The notes beneath the pieces were generated by a model. That model was not told where the DNA came from. It searched no databases and saw only the letters and a list, made by a program, of their open reading frames with translations. Both the position numbers and the translations under genes were made by a program. From contig NC_037668.1 of assembly GCF_003255815.1 (NCBI RefSeq), forward strand, positions 83,944,358 to 84,008,357: DNA of 64,000 nt, in the 5' to 3' direction. Shown piece by piece: positions 42,486 to 54,552 of this stretch; within the stretch, counting starts at the first letter, position 1; the number at the start of each line of letters is the position of its first letter. Origin of the DNA: Theropithecus gelada (Eukaryota; Chordata; Mammalia; Primates; Cercopithecidae).

Positions 42486-42640
42486 ACCATCTGGGTAACT
42501 TTGGGAGTGAGTTAAGCTCAGGCTCTAATTCCTCATCTATAAAATGAGGATAATATTAGGATAATATAAAATTGACTGTGGTGAGGATGGATTGAGAAAA
42601 TTCTGTGAATGCCTTATAAACTGTAGAGTCCTTCATAGAG
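42486..42640 (+). repeat. MIR fragment
   Basis: Sense MIR: 'ctgggtaactttgggagtgagttaagc', 'aattcctcatctataaaatgaggataata' and 'gtgaggatggattgag'. Confidence 0.8.
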
Positions 42641-44552
42641 ACAAAAGGCTGTGTTTACTGCTATTTTCTCCGGCAGACACAGGCCTTGTAGTGGCACCTT
42701 CTCCTCCATGATTTACCAACTCAGTTGCTCTCATGCTGCTCCTTGGCTGCCAAAGGACCCCAGGAAGCCTCTTCTCCATTGGCAGTCCCATCTCCCCAAT
42801 AAACACCAAAGCTTTTGCCAAAAATAGGTGTCAGGTGGATTTGGTTGTGGATGGGGGAGAAAAGAAAATTAAGATAGCCAGATTCAAGAAAGCACAATTT
42901 AAATAGCCACTGATAATACTAACCAGGTTAATTCCTCCCTCCAACAGAGAAGACAAAAGAGAATGTCCTTTCTAAGCAGCATAGCAGAACACTCATCTTT
43001 CCAAAGGGGCATGGTAAGAGGAAGTGCAAAGTAGGCAGGTATATAACAGGCCTCACAGGTAGCACAGGCAGCAAGGAGGAAGGGTATGAGCAAGACCGAG
43101 AGAAGTGCATCAGTCCTGGATTCTCTAACAGCGGTGAACTAAACCCATGCTTAGGACATTGGCAAAGGAGGAATGGCTAATAAGTAGTTTGATTTTATTT
43201 TTGAATTACATATGTGGGAGAGAAATCATGATGCTTTCAGTGCTGTGGGCATATAAAGACCCTGGTCCTGATCCAGGAGGCACTTGGGTACCGAGTGTCA
43301 ACAACAGCCCCTAAGAGAAGATAGGGTGAAGCTCCCATGGCCCTGCCACCTGATGTACCAACAGCAGAGAGGCACTGAGTGTGGGAAACAGCATGCTTAA
43401 GAACATGGGGCAAAAAGCAGTGGAGGGGCAGCTCAATAGAGGGGACTAATATACAAATCACATAGCCAGACAGGGCTAGCAGGTACAGCATATTCTAGGA
43501 ACCCTGAGAATCAACCAGCAACAGGACATTAGTGGCTCAGGAGCCTAGGTCTGAAAAGGTTGCAGCTCCAGAAACAACAGACAGAAAAATTGACCCAAAA
43601 TGTAGAGGGAAACATCAGGAAGATATTCTGGACACAGGGCTGGCAAGAATCAGGAATGGCAATGGCAAGTTTGGCTCGATTGAAGGTGGCATTTGCCCTA
43701 TCCCTCCATGAAGCCCTGAGTGGATAGAGAAACTCTTGTTATCCATGTCTCGGAGCCTCCAATCAGGGAAACCAGGGCCCTATTCTGAGGCATGGGGGTC
43801 TTTTGTCATTGAACTTGAGGGGAAGGTGGACTGGCAGTTGCACAGAAGGGCCTGGAATAGGAAAGGTCAGAAGATGAACACATGCCAGGTTCAAAGTCAG
43901 TGATGGAGACGGGAAGAGCAGAAGACAGAGCCAGAGGACCTGGCACTAGGTTGATGCTGGGATGGACAGGGAAACAAGGTCAAAGGTGGGGGCAGAATAA
44001 GGGGGTTTTAAATCCTTTTTAATGATGCAGCTATCAGACTAGTTAAAAAGCCCAGATCTGTAGGAATTCCAAGCAAAAACATAGCCTGTGCAAGTGCAGA
44101 CCACCCAGACTTGGCCTTCTGCCTGATAAAATTGTTTAATTCTCCAAGGAATAGCCAAGTCAGATTGTGATGAGGGGCAGAGGTGGGAGCAGATAATAGA
44201 TGAGAATGAAAAGTGCTATTGTCTTAACAGGTAGCACAGAAAGACATTCTTTCCCCCTAGAAAGAATCTTTGTTTATTAAAATTCTTTAAAGCAGATTGA
44301 AATGAAATAATCACTTTGAGATATGCATCGGCATGAGCTAAGTTCACCAAAAGAGATAAATAATGTATAATACATCAAAAATTAATAGGAGTTTAGGGGT
44401 ATTGGAAAGAGAGGTTTGGGGAGAAGGAGAAATGAAGAACAATTAGTGAAATGGCATGAGAATAGGCCACTGTACAACATGAAGAGAAAAGTGAAAGCTC
44501 CTCACTGCCAAGGTTGCCAAAAGACATTGAGGAACAATGAAGCTTTGTATCA
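42641..44552. other. Long stretch without recognised features
   Basis: 1.9 kb of unique-looking sequence, purine-rich over much of 43240-44250. I see no repeat family, exon-like open frame, CpG cluster or structured RNA signature. Very old repeats could hide here. Confidence 0.45.
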
Positions 44553-44935
44553 GTGAGATATTGCTGCATAACTAATGACCTCAAAACTCAAAACAACAAT
44601 AAGCAACTATTTCTTGCTCATGCATCTGTGGGTCAGCTGAAAGTTGGCTGGCCTAGGCTGGGTATGGCTCCAGGCCATGTGTCTGTTCCAGGTCTATGAC
44701 ACAAGGCTCTCATCCTTCTGGGATGAATGGGCTACATAGTGCACATTTTTCTCTTGGAAACAACACAATTACAAAAATAGGAGCCCTCCTCGAAAGCACA
44801 TTTCAAGCTTCTTCCTATGTTCCCTCTGATAATAATCTTTGGTCGAAGCAACTCACATGACCAAACCCACCATCAATGGAGTGAGCAAGTAAACTCCTCT
44901 GATGGAGAAGGGCTGGTAGTAAGAGTGGATAATTG
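44553..44935. repeat. Old interspersed repeat, unnamed
   Basis: 'gagatattgctgcataactaatgacctcaaaactcaaaacaac', 'catctgtgggtcagctg', 'ctcacatgaccaaacccaccatcaatggagtg'. It is the clearest of the three members of this unnamed family in the window. Confidence 0.65.
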
Positions 44936-45769
44936 CTAAACAATGATCTGATCTACCACAAGCCTTATGCTAAATTTAAAATTATTTGCATTGCTGCAAT
45001 GTAAATTCCTTCTCTGACCACTCTCTCAATCTTTAGTAAATGTACCAGAAATACAGATTTTTTGAACTGCTTTTGTAGAGAAATCAAGGCAGAGGATTGA
45101 CATGATGCAGAACAGAGACAGTAGATGAAAGTGAGTGATCCACAAGAGAGAAGGTGAAGTCAGAGGTGGCCATGAGTACCTAAGCCTCCAAAAATCACAG
45201 GCATATTGGGAAAAGCAGAGAAATAAGGGCCAGAACCAATCTTCTTTAGACCTCAAGGAGAGCTATCAGCCAGCTATGTTACTTAAGACTATTGCTAATG
45301 GCCATTGGTAAGTGAGGCTAGACTACCTTTCCATTGTCTGCCAGGAAGCTATGGAGGAGCAGGACAGGCCATAGAAGCCTCAGGGCTCATTCTGAACAGC
45401 AGGGAAAAGGAGCTCATCAACCAGGTCCAGTTAGGAAATTTGGTCCAGAGGGATCCAAAGGCTCATATTTGAGTATAAGGTGAGGATTTTTTTTCCTTAA
45501 GATTAAAGTTAAAACAACAACAACAAACCCTAGTCTTTAAAGAGGAGGCATACTGCCATTGCAGAATTATCAGGTAGACTAACTTGAAGCTTAGTCACTA
45601 TACTCACTTAACTAGGGCACTTCAGATTATTCCTGAAGTAGAAAGTATTGAGTATTAAACTTCAGAATAAGGGAGACATAGAAGGCAAGAATTACCATGT
45701 TGAAAACTTGCTCAATATCAGGAAGTACATACAGTATTATCTGATTAATACCCACATGACCTCCTCTCC
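44936..45769. other. No recognised feature
   Basis: Unique-looking sequence with no repeat or coding signature. A short (CAA)n run sits near 45514-45526. Confidence 0.4.
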
Positions 45770-45830
45770 TCAGAGATAGGAATTTTATTCCCACTTTATA
45801 AACAAGAAAATGAGATCATAGTGGCTGGCC
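45770..45830 (-). repeat. MIR core fragment
   Basis: 'gagataggaattttattcccactttataaacaagaaaatgag' is a short antisense MIR/CORE-SINE segment. Confidence 0.5.
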
Positions 45831-47659
45831 TTTTTCAATGGAAAAGGCAAAGCCAAACATGTAAGGTGGTGGTCATGAAACCATACAGCTGCAGCAAGAA
45901 GAGAAGCACAGTAGAAAAGAATGGTTGCTGCATACAACCCTTGTTGGATAAATTTATGAGGATTCTTGTCATGCTTGTCAATGCTAGATGAGTTTTTATG
46001 ACGATGACTCATATGATGTTTTATGACCTCAAGGGCTTTACAATTGCAAAATAGATAATCTAATCTCTTTGATTCAAATGAAGAAAACATACCTAAATTA
46101 TGCATTAATCTCACCCTTCACCTATGTTTATAGGTTCTTCATGCAGTCTATTTCTATTGCCAGAAAAGGAGACAAGAGCTGGGACAGGGTAGGGAAGTAA
46201 CATTTAATAAATGCTATGTTGTATCACCTATGTATAAATCGGTACATAAAAATGTTTGATAATAAAGATTATATAAGTACCTCTATAGCATGACACTACT
46301 GCAGGTCAGTAGAGTTAGGAAGACAGAGTCATAAGAAAATGGTAGATATTCAGTTTTCTCCCTTGGACAAATACTTTGACCACTTATAAATCTTAACTAT
46401 CTCAGTGGATAAATACTGTGTTCACTTTCAAATGCATATTTCAGCCCTCTTCTTAGAGCCTTCTTGGAGTCGGCTAACCTAGGAATGTAAGTCTTTCCTC
46501 TCTCCACTAATAAATATGAGATCTGTCCCTTTCCTGTATTCCATTAGACCCCTGCTCTCAGATGGAGGAGAACTAGTAGATCTTAGTTGGTATTTGTGTA
46601 CAACTGAAAAACTGTGATTTTGAGGTGTTAAGGGGTGAAAGTGGCTGGGCTATGAACTAGTGAATAGCCTCCTCCTTCTCTGTGATGTAGTTTTTGAAAT
46701 GATGAAGCCGTGTTAAATGGTGAGTCTGTATCAGAATTTCTACTACCTAGGAAATAGGTACATACTCTGCTATATCACTGTCATTTACTTTTCATTCTTT
46801 CTTAGAAATTCAGTCTCTCTGCCTACATTTCCCATCTGTTCTTGCATACTCTCTGCTGTATCTACTAGAGCCCCTAGCATGTTAGTCATAATTGTTTTAA
46901 ATTCCCACTCTGATAAGTCCAACATTCCTGACATATTTGAGTCTCATCCTTATTCATTATTGGTTTCACAAACCTAACATAAAATCACCACATGAGATAA
47001 AATGTGTGAAAGCAAAGAGCACATAGGAAAGTCTCAACAAAACCATGTTTAATTGAATAACTTCCAAATCACCTTCACAGAAGACTACAAGATGAGAAGT
47101 TTGATCTGTTTGTTAGTTTGTGTCTTTTTCTATCAAGGAACCTATATAATAATCAAGGTTTCCTAAGAAAGGCTATCTTCTCTTAGAGTCTGAATTCCAT
47201 AGTGCTCTACAGTGTCCTTTGCTTTACCTCTTAATTCATTTTTATAAGGAAACACTCATACAACTCTGCAGGGCTTTGACACTTTGCAACGGATTTGAGG
47301 GTAGAGGAATCCATGGGCCGAGACCCTGTTTTTGAAGCAGGATGGAGGATGGTGATGGGATTGGGTAATGGAAGCTGTTTATTTATCACCAGCTGCCCCC
47401 AGCTGTGACACCCTGCTAGGTTATGGAATAAAGCACAGTAAATAAACACCCTGAGGAGACACCCTGAAGCACAGCACACATGGAAATCCATCTCCTCACA
47501 AATCCTAGAAAAATATGTACTCAGTGCTGAGCACGTCCAAAATAAACCATCTCAAGCCAATGATTTGGAATGATTTCCATGTTTCTGTCCTTGGAGTGAT
47601 TCGGAGGAATAAACCAGGATGGCTAGGGTCATTGCTCTGAGCAGGTACATTGTCCTTTA
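45831..47659. other. Long stretch without recognised features
   Basis: Unique-looking and AT-rich. 46840-46960 ('catgttagtcataattgttttaaattcccactctgataagtccaac') resembles a degraded LINE-1-related fragment I have seen elsewhere, but I cannot anchor it. No exon-like structure is visible. Confidence 0.4.
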
Positions 47660-47955
47660 CCTCTCCTTGAAGGGCTAACTCCTATTCATGCTTCAAATCT
47701 TGGCATAGGGATCACCTCTATGGAGACATCTTCCCTGACATCTGCGGCCAGGTTGCTTTCCCAAAGCTTCCACAGCCCCGGGCTTCCCCTGTCACAGAAC
47801 TCATCACATTATATTGAAATTACCATATATCGCATCTGTCTCTCCAACTAGACTGTAGGATTCATTGGAGTCATAAAACATATTCCATCTTTGTATCCTC
47901 AGCACTTAGTACAATAACTGCTCGTAGCTGCTCCACCAATGTTTATTGAGCTGAG
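47660..47955 (+). repeat. L2 LINE 3' end
   Basis: Sense L2: 'cttcaaatcttggcatagggatcacctctatggagacatcttccctgacatc', 'ctccaactagactgtaggattcattgg' and 'atcctcagcacttagtacaataactgc...aatgtttattgagctgag'. Confidence 0.88.
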
Positions 47956-48003
47956 CTCATTCTGCTTGCAAACTTCATTATTTGTTGCTTCTTAATTTAC
48001 ACA

Positions 48004-48060
48004 AAGAAGAAGGAGAGAGGGAAGAAGAAGGAGAAGGAAAAGAGGAGAAAGAAAAGAGCT
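48004..48060. repeat. Polypurine (GGAGAA-like) tract
   Basis: A 57-bp uninterrupted A/G stretch except at its ends ('gaagaaggagagagggaagaag', 'aaaagaggagaaagaaaag'). Long mirror-like purine tracts can form triplex DNA; here that is only a possibility. Confidence 0.85.
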
Positions 48061-48245
48061 GAGAAGACCTTAACCATTAGCATGAGTCTGTGGACTAAAG
48101 GCACAAAATATCGCTCCCTTTATCCTGCCCCTTCCTGCTTCTTAGCAAGAGTGATTGTATTCAATTTCTCCCCTCTGTCTTTCCTTTTGTATTCTCTCTC
48201 CTTGAATCCCATGAACAAAATGTAAGCAATGTGGCAGTACACAGA

Positions 48246-48811
48246 AAACCCCAATCTCATCTCACCTCTTTGTTTCCCAAATGAGGAAACTGAGTCTCAG
48301 GACATCATCTTGAGCTCCACTTCTACATTTACTTTTCATTCTCTCTACCCATTTAATCATTGTTTCTAAGCTCACTCTTAGCCTTCAACCATGAAGAGTT
48401 CATTCCCACCTCTCACCTTCACCCTTAGCTCCATTCCATCCACAACAAGGAATGTTGATCTAGATCTTGAGAGTCTAAATTATTGTGTTGGACACACTCA
48501 TAAAGTTTCCAGAAAGGTCAAAACACAGTTAGGAAACCCCAATCTCATCTCACCTCTTTGTTTTACAAATAAAGAAACTGAGTCTCAGGACATCATCATG
48601 AGCCCTACTTCTACATTTGCTTGTCGTTCTCTCTACACATTTAATCATTGTTTCTAAGCTCACTCTTACCCTTCACCCATGAAGAGCTCATTCCCATCTC
48701 TCACCTTCACCCTTAGCTCCATTCCATCCACAAGAAGAAATGTTGATCTAGATCCTGACATTCTAAATTATTGTGTTGGACACACTAATAAAGCTTTCAG
48801 AAAGGTCAAAA
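48246..48811. repeat. 288-bp tandem duplication, two copies
   Basis: Copy 1 is 48246-48533 and copy 2 is 48534-48811. Both begin 'aaaccccaatctcatctcacc' and end with 'agaaaggtcaaaa', and both contain 'tgttgatctagatc' and 'attattgtgttggacacact'. I count roughly 20-25 differences, 7-8%. The unit holds an antisense MIR-like core ('gaggaaactgagtctcagg'). The period is not that of any satellite I know. Confidence 0.95.
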
Positions 48812-48989
48812 TGTGAAATGCTTATGATTCTGGTACTTCCTGGATTATATGTCTTTTCCCTTGCATGTTGTAAGTCCGATCCAAAGAGAACTTGTCTTCC
48901 CATTACACTCTGACTGAGGTGATCAAAGTCAGTTTACAAGAAACATATACTTTCCAATATGATAAAATATTAGCAAGAGAGTCACTTTT

Positions 48990-49225
48990 GTTGAACACTG
49001 TGAAGCAGTCTGCACTCAGCTAGATGTTTGGCATGTAGGATCTCATTTCATTACCAAAAAAACACACAAAAAAACAAACAAAAAAAAACCTGCAGGACAA
49101 ATTTATCCCATTTTATAGATGAGAAAGCTGAGATTTAAAATGTTATAGTTAGTATGCAGATGAACTCTAGATTCAAACCCAGTTCTCCAGTTTCAAAGCA
49201 TACATTTTCCCTGTTATTCAACGAA
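48990..49225 (-). repeat. MIR with an A/CA-rich expansion
   Basis: Antisense MIR: 'ggatctcatttcattacc', then an A/C-rich run (49057-49088), then 'cccattttatagatgagaaagctgag' and 'tctagattcaaacccag'. Confidence 0.8.
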
Positions 49226-50125
49226 GACATTTATGATAGGTCATTGGATGGGGTCTAAAAAGAAAAAACTAAACTAAACTAAAACCCCCAAAATGAAGAC
49301 ATTTAATTGAAGGAAAAAGTCCCGTTTAGAGGCAGCACTAATCTCTTCACCTCTTTCTTAAAGCTATCTTCTTCCCCTCCTCTACCCCTCCAAGATGTCT
49401 CTAGAAAAGGCTGGTTGCTATCCAGGGTGGTAGGATGCCCCAGACCACAGAGGCATAGAGCAGAAGCTGACATCAGAAATCAGGAGGGTGGTCAAGGAAT
49501 AAGATCCAGGAATATGGGAAAGAGTCGTGAGAACACCGAATCCATCTCATTCTGCAAATGTAGCATGTTTTCATCCCACCCCCCAGCAGTCAGGAAAGCC
49601 TTTAATGGGCTTCCACCTAGCACTTCAGCTGTTGCCCAGCAGCATCTTAAAGGCACCACTAAACACTTGCCATGGTGCTCTCATCAGGCTTTGAAGGATT
49701 GCCCTGTGGGCTCCACAATTGTTATTGAAGCTGCAAGAACTCAGTTACTTCCTGGAAATTGCAGGTTCAGCCATAGTGAAGTACCCATTTTAGCCAAACC
49801 AAATAAATTCCCAAACAGTACTCCCACTAACCCCAAACAGCATTTTCACTAACCCGAAACTCTCCCGACTTTAAAGCAGAGAATAGAGACTCAGCAAGAC
49901 CACTTTATTATTTCTCAGATACTTTCTTTTCAAATCCAGACTCATGCTCAATTTTTATTCTTTGATTTTACTTTTTCAAAGCAATACATTAGTGGTTTTA
50001 AATTAGTGGTTCATTCTAAGACTAGAGGGCAGAGTTCAACAATGATTCAGCAGAGAGGATTTTTCCAACAACTTGGCAAGTTGGGCACTAGGCAATGAGG
50101 GAATATTTGAATAGCTTTAAGTAAT
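49226..50125. other. No supported gene; one longer open frame
   Basis: A plus-strand frame is open from 49307 to 49852 but starts with TTG. The first ATG is at 49514, leaving 112 codons. It has no motif, signal peptide, repeat origin or similarity that I recognise. In 64 kb one open frame of this size is expected by chance. I do not call it a gene. Confidence 0.5.
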
Positions 50126-50630
50126 TAGTTCATAATTTTTCAATGAATATTTTATGTAATACCAACTATATGTTAAGTCCTAGAGACAAAACTATAAACA
50201 AAGCAGGTGTTTCCTGTCTTCATTGGATCCACAGTCCAACAGAAATGACTGTCATTTCCATGTAGTGTGAAAAATGCTCTGATGGGGGATGAACGGGGTC
50301 TTGGGAGAGTATTAGGAGGACTAAGGAAGGGACGGTTTCCCAAGGGAAGTCATGCCTAAGCCAAAATTTGATGGAAGGTGAGTGTGGGGAAGAAGGCAGT
50401 GAAGGAGATTCTTACAGGCAGTGGAAAGAGCAGGAACAAGGTCAGAGGTGAAAGTACGGCACTTTAGAATAATAGGACTTTGGGAGAGGACTGGTGGGCT
50501 TGAGGAGAGATAGGTTTGGAAGGGTAGCAGGGGCTATATCAAGAAGCCAGGGAGTGTTATCAGTAGTTTTTGTTTTAGAAAATCACTGTGAGGGTGGTGA
50601 CAGCTGGATACAAAAAACCATCAAAACAAA
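50126..50630 (-). repeat. L2 LINE fragment
   Basis: Antisense L2 running from the tail into the coding end: 'tcaatgaatattttatgtaatacc', 'cattggatccacagtccaacag', 'gcagtggaaagagcaggaacaaggtc' and 'caagaagccagggagtg'. It is diverged. Confidence 0.65.
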
Positions 50631-51974
50631 TTTAAGACTATCTTTGAAAACAGCATGAGTATATGGTTCAATAAATTGATGGAACCTCAGGAAGCAAATT
50701 TTGTCATTGCTCCCTGTCAGTTAGGATGCTTTCAGCTGCAAGCAATAGAAAGCCACACTGGCTTAAAGAATAAGGAAATGCAATAACTACACAAGAGGAA
50801 CTCTAGGAACTCAGAAGGCATAGCACAATCAGTGGCTCAAGAGTATAATCAAGCATTTTGGCTTTTTCCATCTCTGCATTCAGCCTCATCCTAAAGCTGG
50901 CCCCCCTTGAGACTGTAACATGGATGCCAGCAGCAACTGGGGCTAGATGCTTCTTTGTTGTCATCACCGAGAAAGAGAAGGAAAAGTATTTTCCTAATGA
51001 ATGGAGTAGAGTCTTTTCCTTTATCTTTGTTACAGGTCACTACTAAATCACCGACCATGGGGGAAATGTCACTTGTTTATTGTCTTAGATTAATTGAGAT
51101 CTATCTTTAGAACTAGGAATGGTATCAATCTTTCCTATGTCTCCTTCCTAACACAACCATGGTTTTCTTCAGGCATCCATGTCCTCCAGGATATAAAGGA
51201 AGAAGTTGAGGGATGGATATGGAGTCTACTATTCTCCACAATTACAAATTGGGCACCTTTGCTTTTGAATGAGTGACCACAGCCCTGGAAACTTATATGC
51301 TTTGCTGATTGAGGGCAGATGAGCCTCAGGTCAATCCCCCACCAATTACCACTCAACAACAACAAAATGCTAACTTGTATGCCCTAACCCAGTTTGTTTA
51401 ATTATTTGGAAGTGAGTTTGTATCTAAACAACCCAGACATTGGACATAAGCAACCCTGGATAAAATAGAAGTTTATTAAACTCATCTTCATATTTACATA
51501 AATTATTTTTTAAAAGACACCATCTAGGCCCAGACCATTTTTATTTTTCCCTTCAAAGAATAATGTTGAGGATCAATTTCTCCAGCTTAACATCACCAGC
51601 CTTGGCAGCAGCTCATATTTGGAATATAAATGATGTCATCTGGTTGGCCTTTTCCCATCACAAACAGTAAATCTCTAAATCTGGAGAGATCTTTTATTTG
51701 GTTACACATATTGTACAGCATCAAGGGGTTAGAACACATGTGCTGGAGATTATTAAAATCATCTGGAGGAGAATGGCTTATTATTGGAAAGCCCAGAACT
51801 TATGACCTTTTCATGCCTGGTGTCTCCATCAACTCTTCTTTCACTCCTACCTTTTCAAAGAAATAATTGTGGCCTATTGGCCCATGATTTTTTGCATACT
51901 AAGGTTTTTCTGGTGCACCATGCCTCTTCTCTGGAAAAAGATATCCCTAGCAGAGTATAGAGAAAGGGGAACAG
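50631..51974. other. No firmly recognised feature
   Basis: 50715-50800 ('agttaggatgctttcagctgcaagcaatagaaagcc') resembles the start of an old MER-type repeat ('agctgcaagtaacagaaa') that I cannot name. The rest is unique-looking. Confidence 0.4.
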
Positions 51975-52240
51975 GATTGGGAATCAGAAAGCTAATCTCA
52001 GCAACATGCCAAAATATGACTTTGGGTAACACTTTTGAACTCTACTAATTTCAGTCTCTCATCTATAAAATGAAAATAATAATAACCAGCCTCACGGGAA
52101 TTTTTGAGATGGATAGTTTTAAAAAAAAAAGTCATTTAATATTTGCTTATCACTTCATAATTTGCTAAAATCTTTCAATTACATTAGCATTAGACTTACC
52201 TGGCACAAGAAAGACACTCAATAGGTATTTGTTGAATAAC
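51975..52240 (+). repeat. MIR with A-rich internal expansion
   Basis: Sense MIR: 'ttgggaatcagaaagctaatctcagc', 'actaatttcagtctctcatctataaaatg', then an AT-rich stretch, then the 3' end 'ttacctggcacaagaaagacactcaataggtatttgttgaa'. Confidence 0.8.
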
Positions 52241-52269
52241 ATGTAAATTGGTGGTATTACAGTTTGATG

Positions 52270-52420
52270 GATTCTGAGTCGTTAAGGTATATCACATCTC
52301 TGAACTTAGTTTTCTTTATTTATAATGTGTATTCAATTGTATTCTTTTTAGGGTTGTTGTAAGAGATAAAGAAAATAACACACATGAAGTATCAGTTTCT
52401 GGCATGTTGGTGTGTACTTG
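52270..52420 (+). repeat. MIR fragment
   Basis: 'catctctgaacttagttttctttatttataatgtg' and 'agggttgttgtaagagataaag' are sense MIR blocks following directly on the preceding MIR. It is a separate, partial copy. Confidence 0.6.
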
Positions 52421-52544
52421 AGAAAGAAGTTTCCTTTTCTCTGACCACTTCTTCTTTGAGAACTTCATTCTTCTCATTCAACAGAATTGGTAATAATTAT
52501 AACATTCTACCTGTTGAAGGAGATAGCTATGGGGCAAAGAGAAC

Positions 52545-52640
52545 AGGGAGGCCAAGCTTTGGTCCTAACTTTCCAACTTTCCAGTTGTGTGAACTTTGAC
52601 AATTTGGGGGAGTCTGTTTCTCCATTTGAAAAAGAAGGAG
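52545..52640 (+). repeat. MIR fragment
   Basis: 'ccaactttccagttgtgtgaactttgacaatttgggggagtctgtttctccatttgaaaaag' follows the sense MIR core. Confidence 0.6.
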
Positions 52641-52682
52641 CTTGTCTAGATCTGAAGTTCTCAAATTTTTGAAGTTTATAGA

Positions 52683-52727
52683 GCAAACAAACAAATAAAC
52701 AAACAACAACAACAACAACAAAAACAG
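52683..52727. repeat. (CAAA)n/(CAA)n microsatellite
   Basis: 'caaacaaacaaataaacaaac' continuing into (AAC)n and ending 'caaaaacag'. Confidence 0.93.
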
Positions 52728-52829
52728 TATCAACCAGGAGCCTAACATAACATGGTCAATTTTTTGATCTGAGAAATAGATTTTTGAAAAATAATTGTCA
52801 CTTACCATTATAATCATTTCAAATTAAAG

Positions 52830-53697
52830 GACGAGGAACTCCACAAAAGAAAAATTATGAAATATAAGACACGACTTTAAAATGATTATATTAACCTCAT
52901 GGAAAAAATGCTGAATCGTCTTATTGTCCTTATTTTTTTTCTCATTTTTCCACAGACCTGTGAAAACTTGTTGTGGACCAACATGGGTCTTCAGAGTAAT
53001 ACTTGGGAACCACTGAGATGCATGACCTGGAAGGGCTCTTCTAGCACTATGTCCTGTGACTTTATCATAATTCCACCATGGTGAAAAGCTGGGATACTTA
53101 AACAACAGTTTGTTTAGGTGAAATCAGTAAAACGACGAGCTGATTCAGCTAAGAAGCTAATCCCTGAAGTCATTTTGCTGAACTGAATGACTCTAGATCT
53201 GGATAGTAAGTTTAATTTAGTCAAAACAATCTAAATTGTTATGTGTGGATTGACACATGCGAGTTGTTCCCGCAGGTCTTTAAAATACTTCCTTGCCCCT
53301 AATGAGGCTGACTCAGGCTTTGTTTCCCACCAACTATAAATTGATAATTATCACACTTGCACCTACCTACATCAAAATGAGAGAGATATGTGAGTGAGCC
53401 AAACATATCCAAAACATTCCTAATTCAGACACTGTGTGCTCACCCTGAGGTTAGCTTCTCTGACACCTTCCACTCTCTAATCTCAAGCCAAAATACTACA
53501 CTCTACTGTGGTGATCTCAAAGTCCCTGTATGAATGCCTCATATTTTATCACCAAGATTCTAAATAGAGACTCTCTGTTTCATAGTTAGCACTCATTTCT
53601 ACCAAGCTTGATCATCTCAGGTTGACCAAATTCGAAATAGGCAAGCAAAATGGAGGTAGGAGAAGCTATTAAGACAGGTCAGGAAGAGATTAGTTTT
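52830..53697. other. No recognised feature
   Basis: AT-rich, unique-looking sequence up to the Alu. No repeat or coding signature. Confidence 0.4.
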
Positions 53698-54000
53698 GGC
53701 TGGGTGCGGTGGCTCATACCTGCAATCCCAGCATTTTGGAAGGCTGAGTTGGGCGGATCACTTGAGGTCAGAAGTTTGAGACCAGCCTGATCAACACGGT
53801 GAATTTCTGTCTCAACTAAAAATAGAAAAATCAGCCAGGCATGGTGGCAGGCATCTGTAATCTCAGCTACTTGGCAGGCTGAGACAGGAGAATCACTTGA
53901 ACCCAGGAGACGGAGGTTGCAGTGAGCTGAGATCGCACCACTGCACTCCATCCTGGGCAACAGAGTGAGACTCCATCTCAAAAATAAATAAATAAACAAA
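53698..54000 (+). mobile_element. AluS element
   Basis: Full-length dimeric Alu from 'ggctgggtgcggtggctca' to 'gactccatctcaaaaataaataaataaac'. The changes 'gatcacttgaggtcagaagtttgag' and 'cagtgagctgagatcgcacc' fit an S lineage. It is well diverged from consensus, so much older than the Alu at 20131. Confidence 0.94.
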
Positions 54001-54315
54001 TATAGACAAGTCAGGGGTTGTGGGTTGTGGCTGAGCTTGACTTCACAGAAGAAAGAGAGAAAATCAAACTAACTGTAAGCTACTGAGGACAATAATAGAT
54101 GTTCGTATCTTTGTTCTAAGTCATCAAGAAAAGTTTAAACTATGTACAATAGCCTTCTCAAGGAAGTAGATAATTCATTGAGATAGATGCTTGGGGGTGA
54201 GGGCAAACCTCAGCTATCAGGAAATTCACCTCAAGTTAGCAAACATGAATTCTCCTATGATCCCGGGGAAATGAAGTAGTAACAGCAATAGAAACAACCA
54301 TAATAATGGCTGGCT

Positions 54316-54552
54316 ACTGCATTGTACTCTGCCTCTTAGGAAGCACTCTTTACTTCCATTTCCTCATTTAATATTCAGATCAACCCCATGAGGAATGAAT
54401 AATAATTTTTATTATCCACTCATTTCTCCAAATGAGGAAATCAAAGCTCAGTTTGGTTAAGTAGCTTGCCAAGACAGCAGAGCTAGTCAGTGGCAGAGTA
54501 AGAATGCAAACCCTAGTCTTCTAACTTGAAGCCCAGTGCTTTTCCCACCCTC
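54316..54552 (-). repeat. MIR, nearly full length
   Basis: Antisense MIR: 'catttcctcatttaatattcagatcaaccccatgagg', 'ccaaatgaggaaatcaaagctcagtttggttaagtagcttgcc' and 'cagtgcttttcccacc'. It is among the best preserved MIRs here. Confidence 0.9.

Noticed and set aside
49307..49852. 181-codon open frame in non-repeat DNA
   Set aside because: It starts with TTG; the first ATG is at 49514 (112 codons). No known domain, no Kozak or splice context, and its length is within chance for 64 kb.
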